Positions 35,801 to 43,591 of a DNA stretch of 64,000 nucleotides are shown in pieces. A program made the translations under genes and the position numbers. The stretch comes from Microcystis wesenbergii FACHB-1317. GTDB lineage: Bacteria > Cyanobacteriota > Cyanobacteriia > Cyanobacteriales > Microcystaceae. How positions within the stretch are numbered: position 1 is the stretch's first letter; each line of letters starts with the position of its first letter. Below the pieces are notes generated by a model. The model did no database searches and was not told the DNA's origin. It saw only the letters and a program-made list of their open reading frames with translations. The stretch spans positions 1-64,000 of the forward strand of contig NZ_JACJQV010000125.1 of NCBI RefSeq assembly GCF_014696875.1, in the 5' to 3' direction.

Positions 35801-38279
35801 TGGAGTCTGGAACTTAGAAAAATATTCAAAACTAACATCTGCAATTACTTTTGAAAAACATTCAGTTCCCGTCTTAAATCAAACTATTACAAGAACTAAT
35901 TTGTCAAAGCCGACAGATTTAACTCGGAAAGTTGCCAACGGAAATACTAATGATTTAAGTAGTTACTGGTTTACATATTTGCCTGATGCTGATTATTTTG
36001 CTCTTCAAGCAGCCGTTACTCTAATAAGTCCAATTCTGGGTGCAGCTTTAACTTATCGTGGAACCGTTGAACTGAATCGAAAAGCAATTGGAAGTGCCAT
36101 TGATGGTCTTGGAAATATATCCGATGCAGTAACATCCGCTTACAACGCAGCTAAATCTTGGACTTCAGATGCGTGGAATGCGATTATTGGACAGTCTGAC
36201 AAGAAACTTGGTTTATCTCCATCAACTGCAAATCAAAGCAATTCAACGCAAACGCTTGCATCATCTTTTCTGGACACAAATAGCTATGAAATAGCAACAA
36301 CAGCTACAGCATCACAGACAATTGATAACTTTTGGGATGCCATACCTGATTGGGGAGATAACGCTTGGCAAGCTACAACTAAATGGTCAGGAGATGCTTG
36401 GAACAGTATTGATGAATGGACACCCCAAACTTGGCAAGCAACAACTACCTGGACAGCAGCCGATTGGGATAAACCATTCTTTACTATCTCAAATCCGACA
36501 ATTGTAGAAAACAATTCAGGAACAAATAACCTGATATTTAAAGTTACATTGTCAACCACAAGTACCCAAACAATTACCGTAAATTATGCCACTGCTGATG
36601 ACACAGCAACAGCAGGAAGCGACTATACAGCCACAACAGGGACTCTCACCTTTACCCCCGGACAAACCAGCCAAGATATTATTATTTCAGTCAATGGTGA
36701 TACTGCAATTGAACCGGATGAGACTTTCTTGATTAACCTTGCTAATCCTAGCAATGCGCTGATTACAGATAATCAAGGATTAGGAACAATTACTAATGAT
36801 GATGGTGATAATATCAGTGTCACCCCAATCGAAGCTTTTGGTAACACCAAATTAGTCCAAGACACAACTAATAAACTTTACACCCAAATTGGCAATAATA
36901 ACCCCACTGCTATTAAAATTGGTGCCACTCAGATTACCACAAATATCTACCATGGTTGGCAAACTCTAGCAGCAGAAACCGTCAACGGTGTCAATCAAGT
37001 TTTATGGAAATATAACGATGGTAATTATCTCCACTTGTGGAGTTTAGATAATAACTGGAATTGGCAATCTTCAAGCGGATGGTGGGGATTAAATTCCCCG
37101 GAAGCTTTTACTCAAGAAACCAACTTCCAACAAGACTTTAATAGTGATGGAATCATCGGTTCACCCTACACCCCAATCGAAGCCTTCGGTAACACCAAAT
37201 TAGTCAAAGATGCGACTAATAAACTCTACGCTCAAATTGGCAATAATAACCCCATCGCCATCAAAATTGGGGCCACTCAGATTACCACAAATATCTACCC
37301 TGGTTGGCAAACTCTAGCAGCAGAAACCGTCAACGGAGCCAATCAAGTTTTATGGAAATATAACGATGGTAATTATCTCCACTTGTGGAGTTTAGATAAT
37401 AACTGGAATTGGCAATCTTCAAGCGGATGGTGGGGATTAAACTCATCGGAAGCTTTTACTCAAGAAACCAACTTCCAACAAGACTTTAACGGTGATGGAA
37501 TCATCGGTCAACTCACCACAATCGAAGCCTTCGGTAACACCAAATTAGTCAAAGATGCGACTAATAAACTCTACGCTCAAATTGGCAATAATAACCCCAT
37601 CGCCATCAAAATTGGGGCCACTCAGATTACCACCGATATCTATCCAGGTTGGCAAACTCTAGCAGCAGAAACCGTCAACGGAGTCAATCAAGTTTTATGG
37701 AAATATAACGATGGTAATTATCTCCACTTGTGGAGTTTAGATAATAACTGGAATTGGCAATCTTCAAGCGGATGGTGGGGATTAAACTCATCGGAAGCTT
37801 TTACTCAAGAAACCAACTTCCAACAAGACTTTAACGGGGATAATCTGATTGGTAATCCCTTACCTATTATCGGGTCATCAAACGATGATATTCTCACTGG
37901 TACTCTGGACAATGATATTCTAGTTGGTGGCTTAGGTAATGATACCATAACAGGGGGTGCGGGTGGCGATAAATTCACCTTCAACAACCGCAATGAAGGT
38001 CTTGACACAATTACCGATTTCCTCTCCAGTCAGGGGGATAAAATTACTGTCTCTGCTGCGGGTTTTGGCGGTGGTTTAGCCGCAGGAGTGGCGATTACAG
38101 CCGCTCAATTCGTGTTAGGAACAACTGCATTAAATGCCAGCAATCGCTTTATTTATAATACAATCACTGGAGGATTATTCTTTGATGGGGACGGGACAGG
38201 TACAATAGCAGCTATTCAAATTGCAACTCTTAGTTCTAAACCCAGTATTTCCGCCTCTGATATAGTTGTATTAGTTTAA
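32802..38279 (+). CDS. Giant mosaic secreted protein: beta-helix repeats, lipase-like, Calx-beta, Trp-rich repeats, RTX end
   Basis: An 1825-residue protein without a classical signal peptide. Seen in order: an N-terminal region with a metalloprotease-like ILEEIGHFVDA (about 102-112; the usual first His is Glu). Next, about twelve parallel beta-helix repeats (about 277-600) of the form GTLTITNSTISGNTA then GGGIEN. Then a Calx-beta-like segment (about 667-755) and an alpha/beta hydrolase region with the lipase nucleophile elbow GHSLGG (Ser937). Then a Trp-heptad stretch (about 1180-1220) and a Calx-beta domain (about 1227-1336). Last come three copies of about 114 residues (EAFGNTKLV...WKYNDGNYLHLWSLDNN), like the Trp-rich Synechocystis C-terminal domain, and RTX-type GGxGxD repeats (GGLGNDTITGGAGGDKFTF) near 1705. 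The RTX end implies type I secretion. No HlyB/TolC genes adjoin it. Confidence 0.85.
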   Translation: MTSTLLPILPAVDDILFNFAQSDGFWANLVIAFGTSYDVVKATELRQQWQSRNFSQLPEIEVVNSSVLGSANGAYGISTNKIYLSESFFASASLDALVTVILEEIGHFVDAQVNTVDTVGDEGELFSHLVRGVNLTEAELTYIQAEDDRSVINLGGQFIGVEQTAPITLIVNTTIDENDGSATIGSGLSLRDAVTIANTSPNTPYIIKLKSGTTYELTYVNDTTTGDRSLRTNGTITIETDGTALASIVNNASPISGQNDNNSIIYNSSKLGVTLNNLYISNKAGGGIYNDYGGTLTITNSTISGNTADDGGGIDNWGTLTLTNSTISGNTADDGGGIENSGTLTITNSTISGNTATGSGGGIENHFGTLTITDSTISGNTARWAGGIENSGTLTITNSTISGNTATGSGGGIENYWGTLTITDSTISGNTARWAGGIENYWGTLTITNSTISGNTATGSGGGIENHFGTLTITDSTITGNTAAYDGGGIENSWGTLTITDSTITGNTAAYDGGGIENYWGTLTITDSTITGNTAGWAGGGIDNWGTLTLTNSTITGNTAAYDGGGIYNSHFGTLTLTNNILTNNNANLGGGIYNRGTWSSNSIISGHTANRVWYIDSDGDSTTSESSWINGQWIANPIDPKYPNIYDDATYTALPPTPDSPPKPTISVSNAWFDAPAGKVIFEVKLSSTYDKPITVDYYTLDGSANSIDPNQLKDFNNVVKQTLSFFPGQTSKQIEITVLGSAPPTDQTFEILARDTAYRNWTDTDKGKEVDKIYDYSDLGYEGYRINKVFKDSTTGFDAFGLTSDEKFFLVLANPLNANEFTSNSNNLLQDIANTSGGNNTAAYTAGQNLINQLTSANQSYTFTDGTIYDLAKPPVLAIRGTVFSSGKDLLSDTETEGVGYNQFTNNKAAVNQWLSEVTNPVSGLTLKPNITGHSLGGALSQWVGGSYTGQLGKIVTFNSPGISQQPGINFNATNNLGVTHYITSADVVSIAGSKYLSGVWNLEKYSKLTSAITFEKHSVPVLNQTITRTNLSKPTDLTRKVANGNTNDLSSYWFTYLPDADYFALQAAVTLISPILGAALTYRGTVELNRKAIGSAIDGLGNISDAVTSAYNAAKSWTSDAWNAIIGQSDKKLGLSPSTANQSNSTQTLASSFLDTNSYEIATTATASQTIDNFWDAIPDWGDNAWQATTKWSGDAWNSIDEWTPQTWQATTTWTAADWDKPFFTISNPTIVENNSGTNNLIFKVTLSTTSTQTITVNYATADDTATAGSDYTATTGTLTFTPGQTSQDIIISVNGDTAIEPDETFLINLANPSNALITDNQGLGTITNDDGDNISVTPIEAFGNTKLVQDTTNKLYTQIGNNNPTAIKIGATQITTNIYHGWQTLAAETVNGVNQVLWKYNDGNYLHLWSLDNNWNWQSSSGWWGLNSPEAFTQETNFQQDFNSDGIIGSPYTPIEAFGNTKLVKDATNKLYAQIGNNNPIAIKIGATQITTNIYPGWQTLAAETVNGANQVLWKYNDGNYLHLWSLDNNWNWQSSSGWWGLNSSEAFTQETNFQQDFNGDGIIGQLTTIEAFGNTKLVKDATNKLYAQIGNNNPIAIKIGATQITTDIYPGWQTLAAETVNGVNQVLWKYNDGNYLHLWSLDNNWNWQSSSGWWGLNSSEAFTQETNFQQDFNGDNLIGNPLPIIGSSNDDILTGTLDNDILVGGLGNDTITGGAGGDKFTFNNRNEGLDTITDFLSSQGDKITVSAAGFGGGLAAGVAITAAQFVLGTTALNASNRFIYNTITGGLFFDGDGTGTIAAIQIATLSSKPSISASDIVVLV
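33655..34520 (+). repeat. In-gene tandem repeats coding for the beta-helix
   Basis: About twelve units of roughly 60-75 bp share ACATTAACAATAACC and AGTACAATATCTGGTAATAC with near identity. They are translated in frame and have no spacers of CRISPR type. The near identity suggests recent expansion or ongoing recombination. Confidence 0.9.
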
Positions 38280-38634
38280 TCTAAATACAGCTTGTAGGGT
38301 GCGTTAGGCGGCCAAAATTGCTGCTTTGACTGGAAGGTGACAATCCGTCGTAACGCACCACCTATCATCGACTGTGATTGTGTGATGGACTATGATTGAA
38401 GTAACGCACTACCTATCATCGACTGTGATTGTGTGATGGACTATGATTGAAGTAACGCACTACCTATTATCAACTAAGTAGCTGGTTACAATTAAAGATA
38501 AAATACAAAGAATCAGAAGCCTGTCCCACTATCTAAGTGGGTAGAATTAAATATAAGATGAACGTAGGTTGGTTTGAAGCATGAAACCCAACGCCTGCTC
38601 ATGTTAAGCTTTTCACGACTACTTATAGTTAATC
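38280..38634. repeat. Intergenic region with 51-bp tandem repeat
   Basis: Units of 51 bp begin TAACGCAC(C/T)ACCTATCATC at 38351 and 38402, with a partial third at 38453. The unit includes ATCGACTGTGATTGTGTGATG. The remainder is AT-rich, with no gene. Confidence 0.85.
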
Positions 38635-39600
38635 ATGTATTTCTGGCAATTTCGTGTTTATCAGCGTCCTTTGCTGCATCCCCTACAAAACCATCACGGA
38701 CTATGGAAAATTAGGGAAGGAATTATTATTCGCTTAGAAGCGGAAGATGGACGTATTGGATGGGGAGAAATTGCTCCTTTACCTGAATTTGGTTCGGAAA
38801 CATTATCGGCAGCAATATCATTTTGTCAAAGTCTCGAAAATCCCCTATCAATAAATTCAATTTTTTCTATTCCTGAACAATTTCCCGCTTGTCAATTTGC
38901 CTTTGAATCAGCTTTAGAAGATTTAAGTATAGAGAATCAATCAAGAGAATTAGAACCGAAAAATTATAGTTATTTATTACCCACTGGTGCGGCAGTATTT
39001 CCCTGTCTGGATGATATTTTAGCCGCTAATCAAACTAATACTTATAAATGGAAAATTGCGGTCAATTCTCTCAAGCAAGAGTTAACCTTATTTGAAAAAT
39101 TAATTGACCGATTACCCAGGAAAATTAAATTGCGTTTAGATGCCAATGGAGGATTAAGTATTGCTGAGAGTAAAATCTGGTTAAAAATTGCCGATGAATG
39201 TCAAATAATTGAATTTATCGAACAACCTTTACCCCCGTCTCAATGGTTAGAAATGTTGCAATTAAGTCAAGATTTTACCACAGGAATTGCCTTAGATGAA
39301 TCCGTAGCCAATCTTCGACAAATAGAGGAATGTTATCAACGGGGATGGCGAGGAATTTTTGTGATTAAACCTGCTATTACTGGTTCAATACAAGGGTTAA
39401 GAAATCTAAGGGAAAAATATCCCTTAGATTTAGTATTTTCCTCGGTTTTAGAAACTAATATCGGCAGAAAATCCGCTTTACGTCTAGCACAAGAATACCC
39501 CAAAAAGGAGCGAGCTTTAGGTTTTGGTGTGCAACAATGGTTTAATAATAGTGACCCCGATTGGTTAAAAAAACTGTGGACGACATCAGCAAACAATTAG
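38635..39600 (+). CDS. menC: o-Succinylbenzoate synthase
   Basis: A 321-residue enolase-superfamily enzyme that dehydrates SHCHC to o-succinylbenzoate in the menaquinone/phylloquinone route; cyanobacteria need phylloquinone in photosystem I. Motifs: RIGWGEIAPLPEFGSE, the base KWKIAV (KxK type), metal ligands in LRLDANGG, IEFIEQPLPP and ALDESVANL, and the second Lys in GIFVIKPAITGS. Length is standard. The next gene, menE, starts inside its last codons, so the pair is translationally coupled. Confidence 0.93.
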   Translation: MYFWQFRVYQRPLLHPLQNHHGLWKIREGIIIRLEAEDGRIGWGEIAPLPEFGSETLSAAISFCQSLENPLSINSIFSIPEQFPACQFAFESALEDLSIENQSRELEPKNYSYLLPTGAAVFPCLDDILAANQTNTYKWKIAVNSLKQELTLFEKLIDRLPRKIKLRLDANGGLSIAESKIWLKIADECQIIEFIEQPLPPSQWLEMLQLSQDFTTGIALDESVANLRQIEECYQRGWRGIFVIKPAITGSIQGLRNLREKYPLDLVFSSVLETNIGRKSALRLAQEYPKKERALGFGVQQWFNNSDPDWLKKLWTTSANN

Positions 39601-40928
39601 CATATCTCAGTCAAAAAGATTGGTTATATGGATACAATAGCCAGAAATTTTATCAATTATATCAGTCCTATGCTCGGCAATTTATTGCCGCAGATAATCC
39701 TCGATTAACTATACTGCTTGCTGAAGGCAATCCCCTTAAATTCTTAGCGATATTCTTGGCTGCCGTCAGGTCAAAAAGTTGCCTATTTTTAGCTAATCCC
39801 GACTGGAAAACTAACGAATGGCAACAGGTTTTCTCTCTGGTGCAACCCGATGATATTTTTGGCGAAAATATCAAGGTTTTTAACTATAATTCTCCTCCTG
39901 TCAATCCTTTGACTAATTCTCTGATGATACCCACGGGGGGAACCTCGGGAAAAATTCGCTTTGCTATCCATAACTGGTTAACTTTAACTGCTTCTGTCAA
40001 AGGTTTTTCTGAATATTTTCAAGTCGAGCAGGTTAACTCTTTTTGCCTACTGCCTTTATATCATGTTAGTGGTTTAATGCAGTTTCTGAGAAGTTTTTTA
40101 ACGGGGGGAGATTTTGCTGTTATTCCTTACCATAAAATCAAACAAAAGCGCATAAATAATCTCAATCTTCAAGATTATTTTATCTCTTTAGTACCCACTC
40201 AATTACAATTCTTTCTAGAAAATGATCCTCGATGGTTAGCCAATTTTAAAACAGTTTTACTAGGAGGTTCCCCTGCATGGCCATCTTTACTAGAAAAAGC
40301 TAGAGAATATAATATTTGCCTATCTCCCACCTATGGAATGACGGAAACTGCCTCACAAATTGTCACTCTTAAACCAGAAGATTTTCGACGAGGAAATAAT
40401 AGTAGTGGACAGCTATTACCCCATGCTCAGATAAAAATTAATCCCGATAACCAGAAAATTATTATTGAAGCTAAATCTTTATTTTTAGGTTATTATCCCC
40501 ATCTTAATCAAGCAAGCTACTTCGAGACCGATGACTTAGGTTATTTGGATAAAAGTGGTTATTTATATATCATTGGTCGCGATAGTCAAAAAATAATTAC
40601 TGGAGGAGAAAATGTTTATCCTCTTGAGGTAGAAACTGCCATTAGACAAACTAATTTAGTTAAAGATGTGGTGGTTTTAGGGTTGCCAGATTCTCGATGG
40701 GGACAGGTAATTGTCGCTTTTTATGTACCCGTTAATTCTCAGATATGCCAGACAATTATTCAATCCCAGATTAAAGATAAATTAGTCAATTATAAACTGC
40801 CGAAACATTGGATAAAATTACCAGAGATACCAAAAAGTCCCCAGGGGAAGATTAATCGAACCAATTTAATTAAATTAGCTGAAACTTTTTTGACACCGAG
40901 TCAAACCCCAGACGATAATTATAGCTGA
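39576..40928 (+). CDS. menE: o-Succinylbenzoate-CoA ligase
   Basis: A 450-residue ANL-superfamily adenylating enzyme following menC in the pathway. The P-loop-like motif is MIPTGGTSGKIRFAIHNWL. Others are PTYGMTETASQIV, ETDDLGYLDKSGYLYIIGRD (with the Asp that binds ribose), and the C-terminal lysine in PKSPQGKINRTNL. The GTG at 39576 (DDISKQLAYLSQ) is taken as start; a TTG at 39561 would add five residues. Either way it overlaps menC by 25-40 bases. It converges with the HlyD-like gene, with only 14 bases between them. Confidence 0.92.
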   Translation: MDDISKQLAYLSQKDWLYGYNSQKFYQLYQSYARQFIAADNPRLTILLAEGNPLKFLAIFLAAVRSKSCLFLANPDWKTNEWQQVFSLVQPDDIFGENIKVFNYNSPPVNPLTNSLMIPTGGTSGKIRFAIHNWLTLTASVKGFSEYFQVEQVNSFCLLPLYHVSGLMQFLRSFLTGGDFAVIPYHKIKQKRINNLNLQDYFISLVPTQLQFFLENDPRWLANFKTVLLGGSPAWPSLLEKAREYNICLSPTYGMTETASQIVTLKPEDFRRGNNSSGQLLPHAQIKINPDNQKIIIEAKSLFLGYYPHLNQASYFETDDLGYLDKSGYLYIIGRDSQKIITGGENVYPLEVETAIRQTNLVKDVVVLGLPDSRWGQVIVAFYVPVNSQICQTIIQSQIKDKLVNYKLPKHWIKLPEIPKSPQGKINRTNLIKLAETFLTPSQTPDDNYS

Positions 40929-40942
40929 TCTAAACAGATACT

Positions 40943-42373
40943 CTAAGGAGAATCTTCAGGATAGTCGATAAATACCCGCTCTCCAACCTTAACCCCATTA
41001 AGAACCTGAGTTTTATCGCCGATGACTGGGCCAAGAGTCACCGGACGGAATTTAGGTTTATTCTCCTGGTTAGGAACTAATACCCCAGTCTTGCCATTTT
41101 GAGTTAAAACAGCGACATTTGGTACGACTAAAGCCTGAGGAATTGAGGACCCTAAAAGAGTCAGTCTCACATTCATTCCCGACAGGAGTTTTTCCTGTCC
41201 CGTTTCAATTGCTATCTGTACCTGAAAAGAGGTGACATTGTTAGTCCTGACTGCTTCTGGGGCAATCAAGCGGACTCTCCCTTGAAAGACTTTTTGCGGA
41301 TAGGCATCAGTACGAATTTGCACCATTTGTCCGACTTTTATTTTACTAATATCTACTTCTGAAAGTTCGGCGAGAATCTCCAATCCCGTGGCTAAAGCAA
41401 CAATTGAAGTAGAAGTAGCAGAAGCACTACTAGAAGCGGAAGTAGTTGGGGTGACAAAAGCACCGATGCTGGCATAGCGTTGAGTAATCAAGCCGGAAAA
41501 GGGAGCCACAACCACGCTATCTTGCATTTGGGATTGAACCCGCAAAACTTGAGCTTTGGCTACGGCGACTTCTGCCCTTGCTTGGGCAATTTCTTGGGGG
41601 CGGCTGCCATTTTCCAATTCTGTTAGTGCGGATTTAGCTTCAGCAACTTCGGCACGCGCCTGGGCAATTTCTTGGGGGCGGCTGCCATTTTTCAGTTTAG
41701 CTAATTGGTTGATCGCTTCTTGGCTGTTAGCGGCAGCACTCTCAGCATCGGCAGTGGCTTCATCTAGTTGATCTTGCGCGATCGCTCCATCGGCTAAAAG
41801 CTGTCGGTTCCTCTCCAGTCTAGCGACGGCGAGTCTTTCTTTGGCTTGGACTGCTTCTAGTTGAGCTTGAGCTTGGGCAATGTCTTCAAGGCGACTGCCC
41901 GCCAGTAATTGAGCGAGACGGGCTTCGGTTTGGCTCAAACGGGCAAGACCCTGGGCGATGTCCTCAGGGCGGCTCCCCGCCAGCAATTCAGCGAGACGGG
42001 CTTCTTGGCGACTGAGATTAGCCTGCGCTTCTATTAGTTGGGTGCGAATTTCTGTATCTTCCATGCGGGCGATAACTTGCCCTTCCTTGACCCGATCTCC
42101 TTTTTCCACGAGAAGTTCTGTCAAACGCCCGGAAGTTTTGGGACTGATATTGACGCTTTCAATCGGTCTAACTGTGCCGCTGGCTTGAATTTCTAAGGTA
42201 AGGTTCTCTTGTTTGACGGCAACCGTGAGGTGATTGATGTCTGTGGGAGCAGCGGGACGGCGCGATGTTAGGTAAACTGTAGCAGTGCTGCCGATGATGC
42301 CGACGGTGAGGATTCCCATCGTCCAGGTGCGGGGGAGCTTGAGGGTAATTTTGGGGATCACTGGAACTTGCAT
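40943..42373 (-). CDS. HlyD/MacA-type periplasmic adaptor of the peptide cassette
   Basis: A 476-residue membrane-fusion protein. It has one N-terminal membrane helix (WTMGILTVGIIGSTATVYLT), then the lipoyl/barrel half (VKQENLTLEIQASGTVRPIE), a long alpha-hairpin (about 105-270), the second half VVVAPFSGLITQRYASIGAF, and a C-terminal membrane-proximal domain ending VFIDYPEDSP. The hairpin contains internal duplications (GSR.EDIAQ.LARLSQTEARL and NGSRPQEIAQARAEVAEAK twice). Such adaptors link an inner-membrane ABC exporter to an outer-membrane channel. It is the last gene of the minus-strand unit, 9 bases after the permease gene. Confidence 0.9.
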   Translation of the reverse strand: MQVPVIPKITLKLPRTWTMGILTVGIIGSTATVYLTSRRPAAPTDINHLTVAVKQENLTLEIQASGTVRPIESVNISPKTSGRLTELLVEKGDRVKEGQVIARMEDTEIRTQLIEAQANLSRQEARLAELLAGSRPEDIAQGLARLSQTEARLAQLLAGSRLEDIAQAQAQLEAVQAKERLAVARLERNRQLLADGAIAQDQLDEATADAESAAANSQEAINQLAKLKNGSRPQEIAQARAEVAEAKSALTELENGSRPQEIAQARAEVAVAKAQVLRVQSQMQDSVVVAPFSGLITQRYASIGAFVTPTTSASSSASATSTSIVALATGLEILAELSEVDISKIKVGQMVQIRTDAYPQKVFQGRVRLIAPEAVRTNNVTSFQVQIAIETGQEKLLSGMNVRLTLLGSSIPQALVVPNVAVLTQNGKTGVLVPNQENKPKFRPVTLGPVIGDKTQVLNGVKVGERVFIDYPEDSP

Positions 42374-42382
42374 AGTTAGGTT

Positions 42383-43591
42383 TTATATACTCCGCAAGGC
42401 GACAATTGGGTCTAGTCGGGCTGCCTGTCGGGCAGGAGCGACTCCGAAAAATAGTCCGATGCTTCCCGACACACCTAAAGTTAAAGCAATCACTAGAGGA
42501 GAAATGCTGGCTTTGAGGGGAGTAAAACTAGCAACGAGGATATTGCCGCCGACTCCCACAAAAGCCCCGATTGACCCCCCAAGTACCGAAAGGATAACTG
42601 CTTCAATAAGAAACTGCATGAGAATCTGGCGGCCAGATGCTCCTACTGCTTTTCGTAGTCCAATTTCTGAAGTGCGCTCACTTACAGAAATCAGCATAAT
42701 ATTCATGATACCAATGCCGCCGACGAAAAGAGAGATACTGGCGATCGCTACTAAGAATAAAGTCAGGGCGCTGGCAATCCGGTCGGCAGTTGCTGACAAA
42801 TCTTTTTGAGTTTGTATGCTAAAGTCATAAGCCTGATGGCGCTGTCGCAGTAGATTTCTTACTTGAAATAGGGCGGCTTCTACTCTGGTTTTATCTCGTG
42901 CTGAAAAGGAAATAAAGGATAGTTCTATACCAGCAGAAGAGGTTGTTCCAGTCAGGCGATTGGCCATTGTGGTAACTGGTATCATGGCAACATCATCCAA
43001 ATTGGTTCCTAATACTGAACCTTTCGGTTTCATCACTCCAATAACCCGAAAATCAATATTTCTAATCCGCACGTATTGATTTAGAGGATTTTCTTGGTTA
43101 AATAATTTTGTTGCCAATTCTGGTCCTAAAGTCACGACTAAATTATTGCTTTCAATATCTGATTCATTCAAAAATCGCCCCTTAGCTACATCAAAATTTC
43201 GCACCGAGAGATATTCCGGTGTGGTGCCAATAGCAGTAGTCTCAAAGGTTTTACTGCCGTAATTTGCAACTTCGGTCGATTGAATTTCAGGAGCAACTCC
43301 CGACACGGCCGGCACTTGAGTGGCAATCGCTCTAGCGTCTTCTAATACTAAACTTCTCGGTTTTTGATAAGTAGTCCCCCAACCATCGCTGACATCAGGG
43401 ACGACAAATAAAACATTAGTTCCCAAGGATTGAAACTGCTGGGTCACTAAATTTTGTGTTCCCTGACCAATTCCGAATAAGGTGATGACGGAAGCATTGC
43501 CCACAATAATCCCTAGCATAGTCAGGCTACTACGCAGTTTATTTTTGAGGAGATTTTGACTGGCAATTTGCCAATAATCAAAAATTTTCAT
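42383..43591 (-). CDS. MacB/FtsX-type ABC permease without ATPase domain
   Basis: A 402-residue permease. It has an N-terminal helix (KNKLRSSLTMLGIIVGNASV), a periplasmic MacB_PCD-like domain (about 45-250; GTNVLFVVPDV and VIGVMKPKGSVLGTNLDDVA), and three C-terminal helices with FVGGIGIMNIMLISVSERTS and EIGLRKAVGA. True MacB is fused to an ATPase; here no ATPase is present or adjacent, so it must come from elsewhere. Its start overlaps the stop of the M50 gene by 4 bp. The combination with an HlyD-like adaptor suggests tripartite export. Confidence 0.9.
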   Translation of the reverse strand: MKIFDYWQIASQNLLKNKLRSSLTMLGIIVGNASVITLFGIGQGTQNLVTQQFQSLGTNVLFVVPDVSDGWGTTYQKPRSLVLEDARAIATQVPAVSGVAPEIQSTEVANYGSKTFETTAIGTTPEYLSVRNFDVAKGRFLNESDIESNNLVVTLGPELATKLFNQENPLNQYVRIRNIDFRVIGVMKPKGSVLGTNLDDVAMIPVTTMANRLTGTTSSAGIELSFISFSARDKTRVEAALFQVRNLLRQRHQAYDFSIQTQKDLSATADRIASALTLFLVAIASISLFVGGIGIMNIMLISVSERTSEIGLRKAVGASGRQILMQFLIEAVILSVLGGSIGAFVGVGGNILVASFTPLKASISPLVIALTLGVSGSIGLFFGVAPARQAARLDPIVALRSI

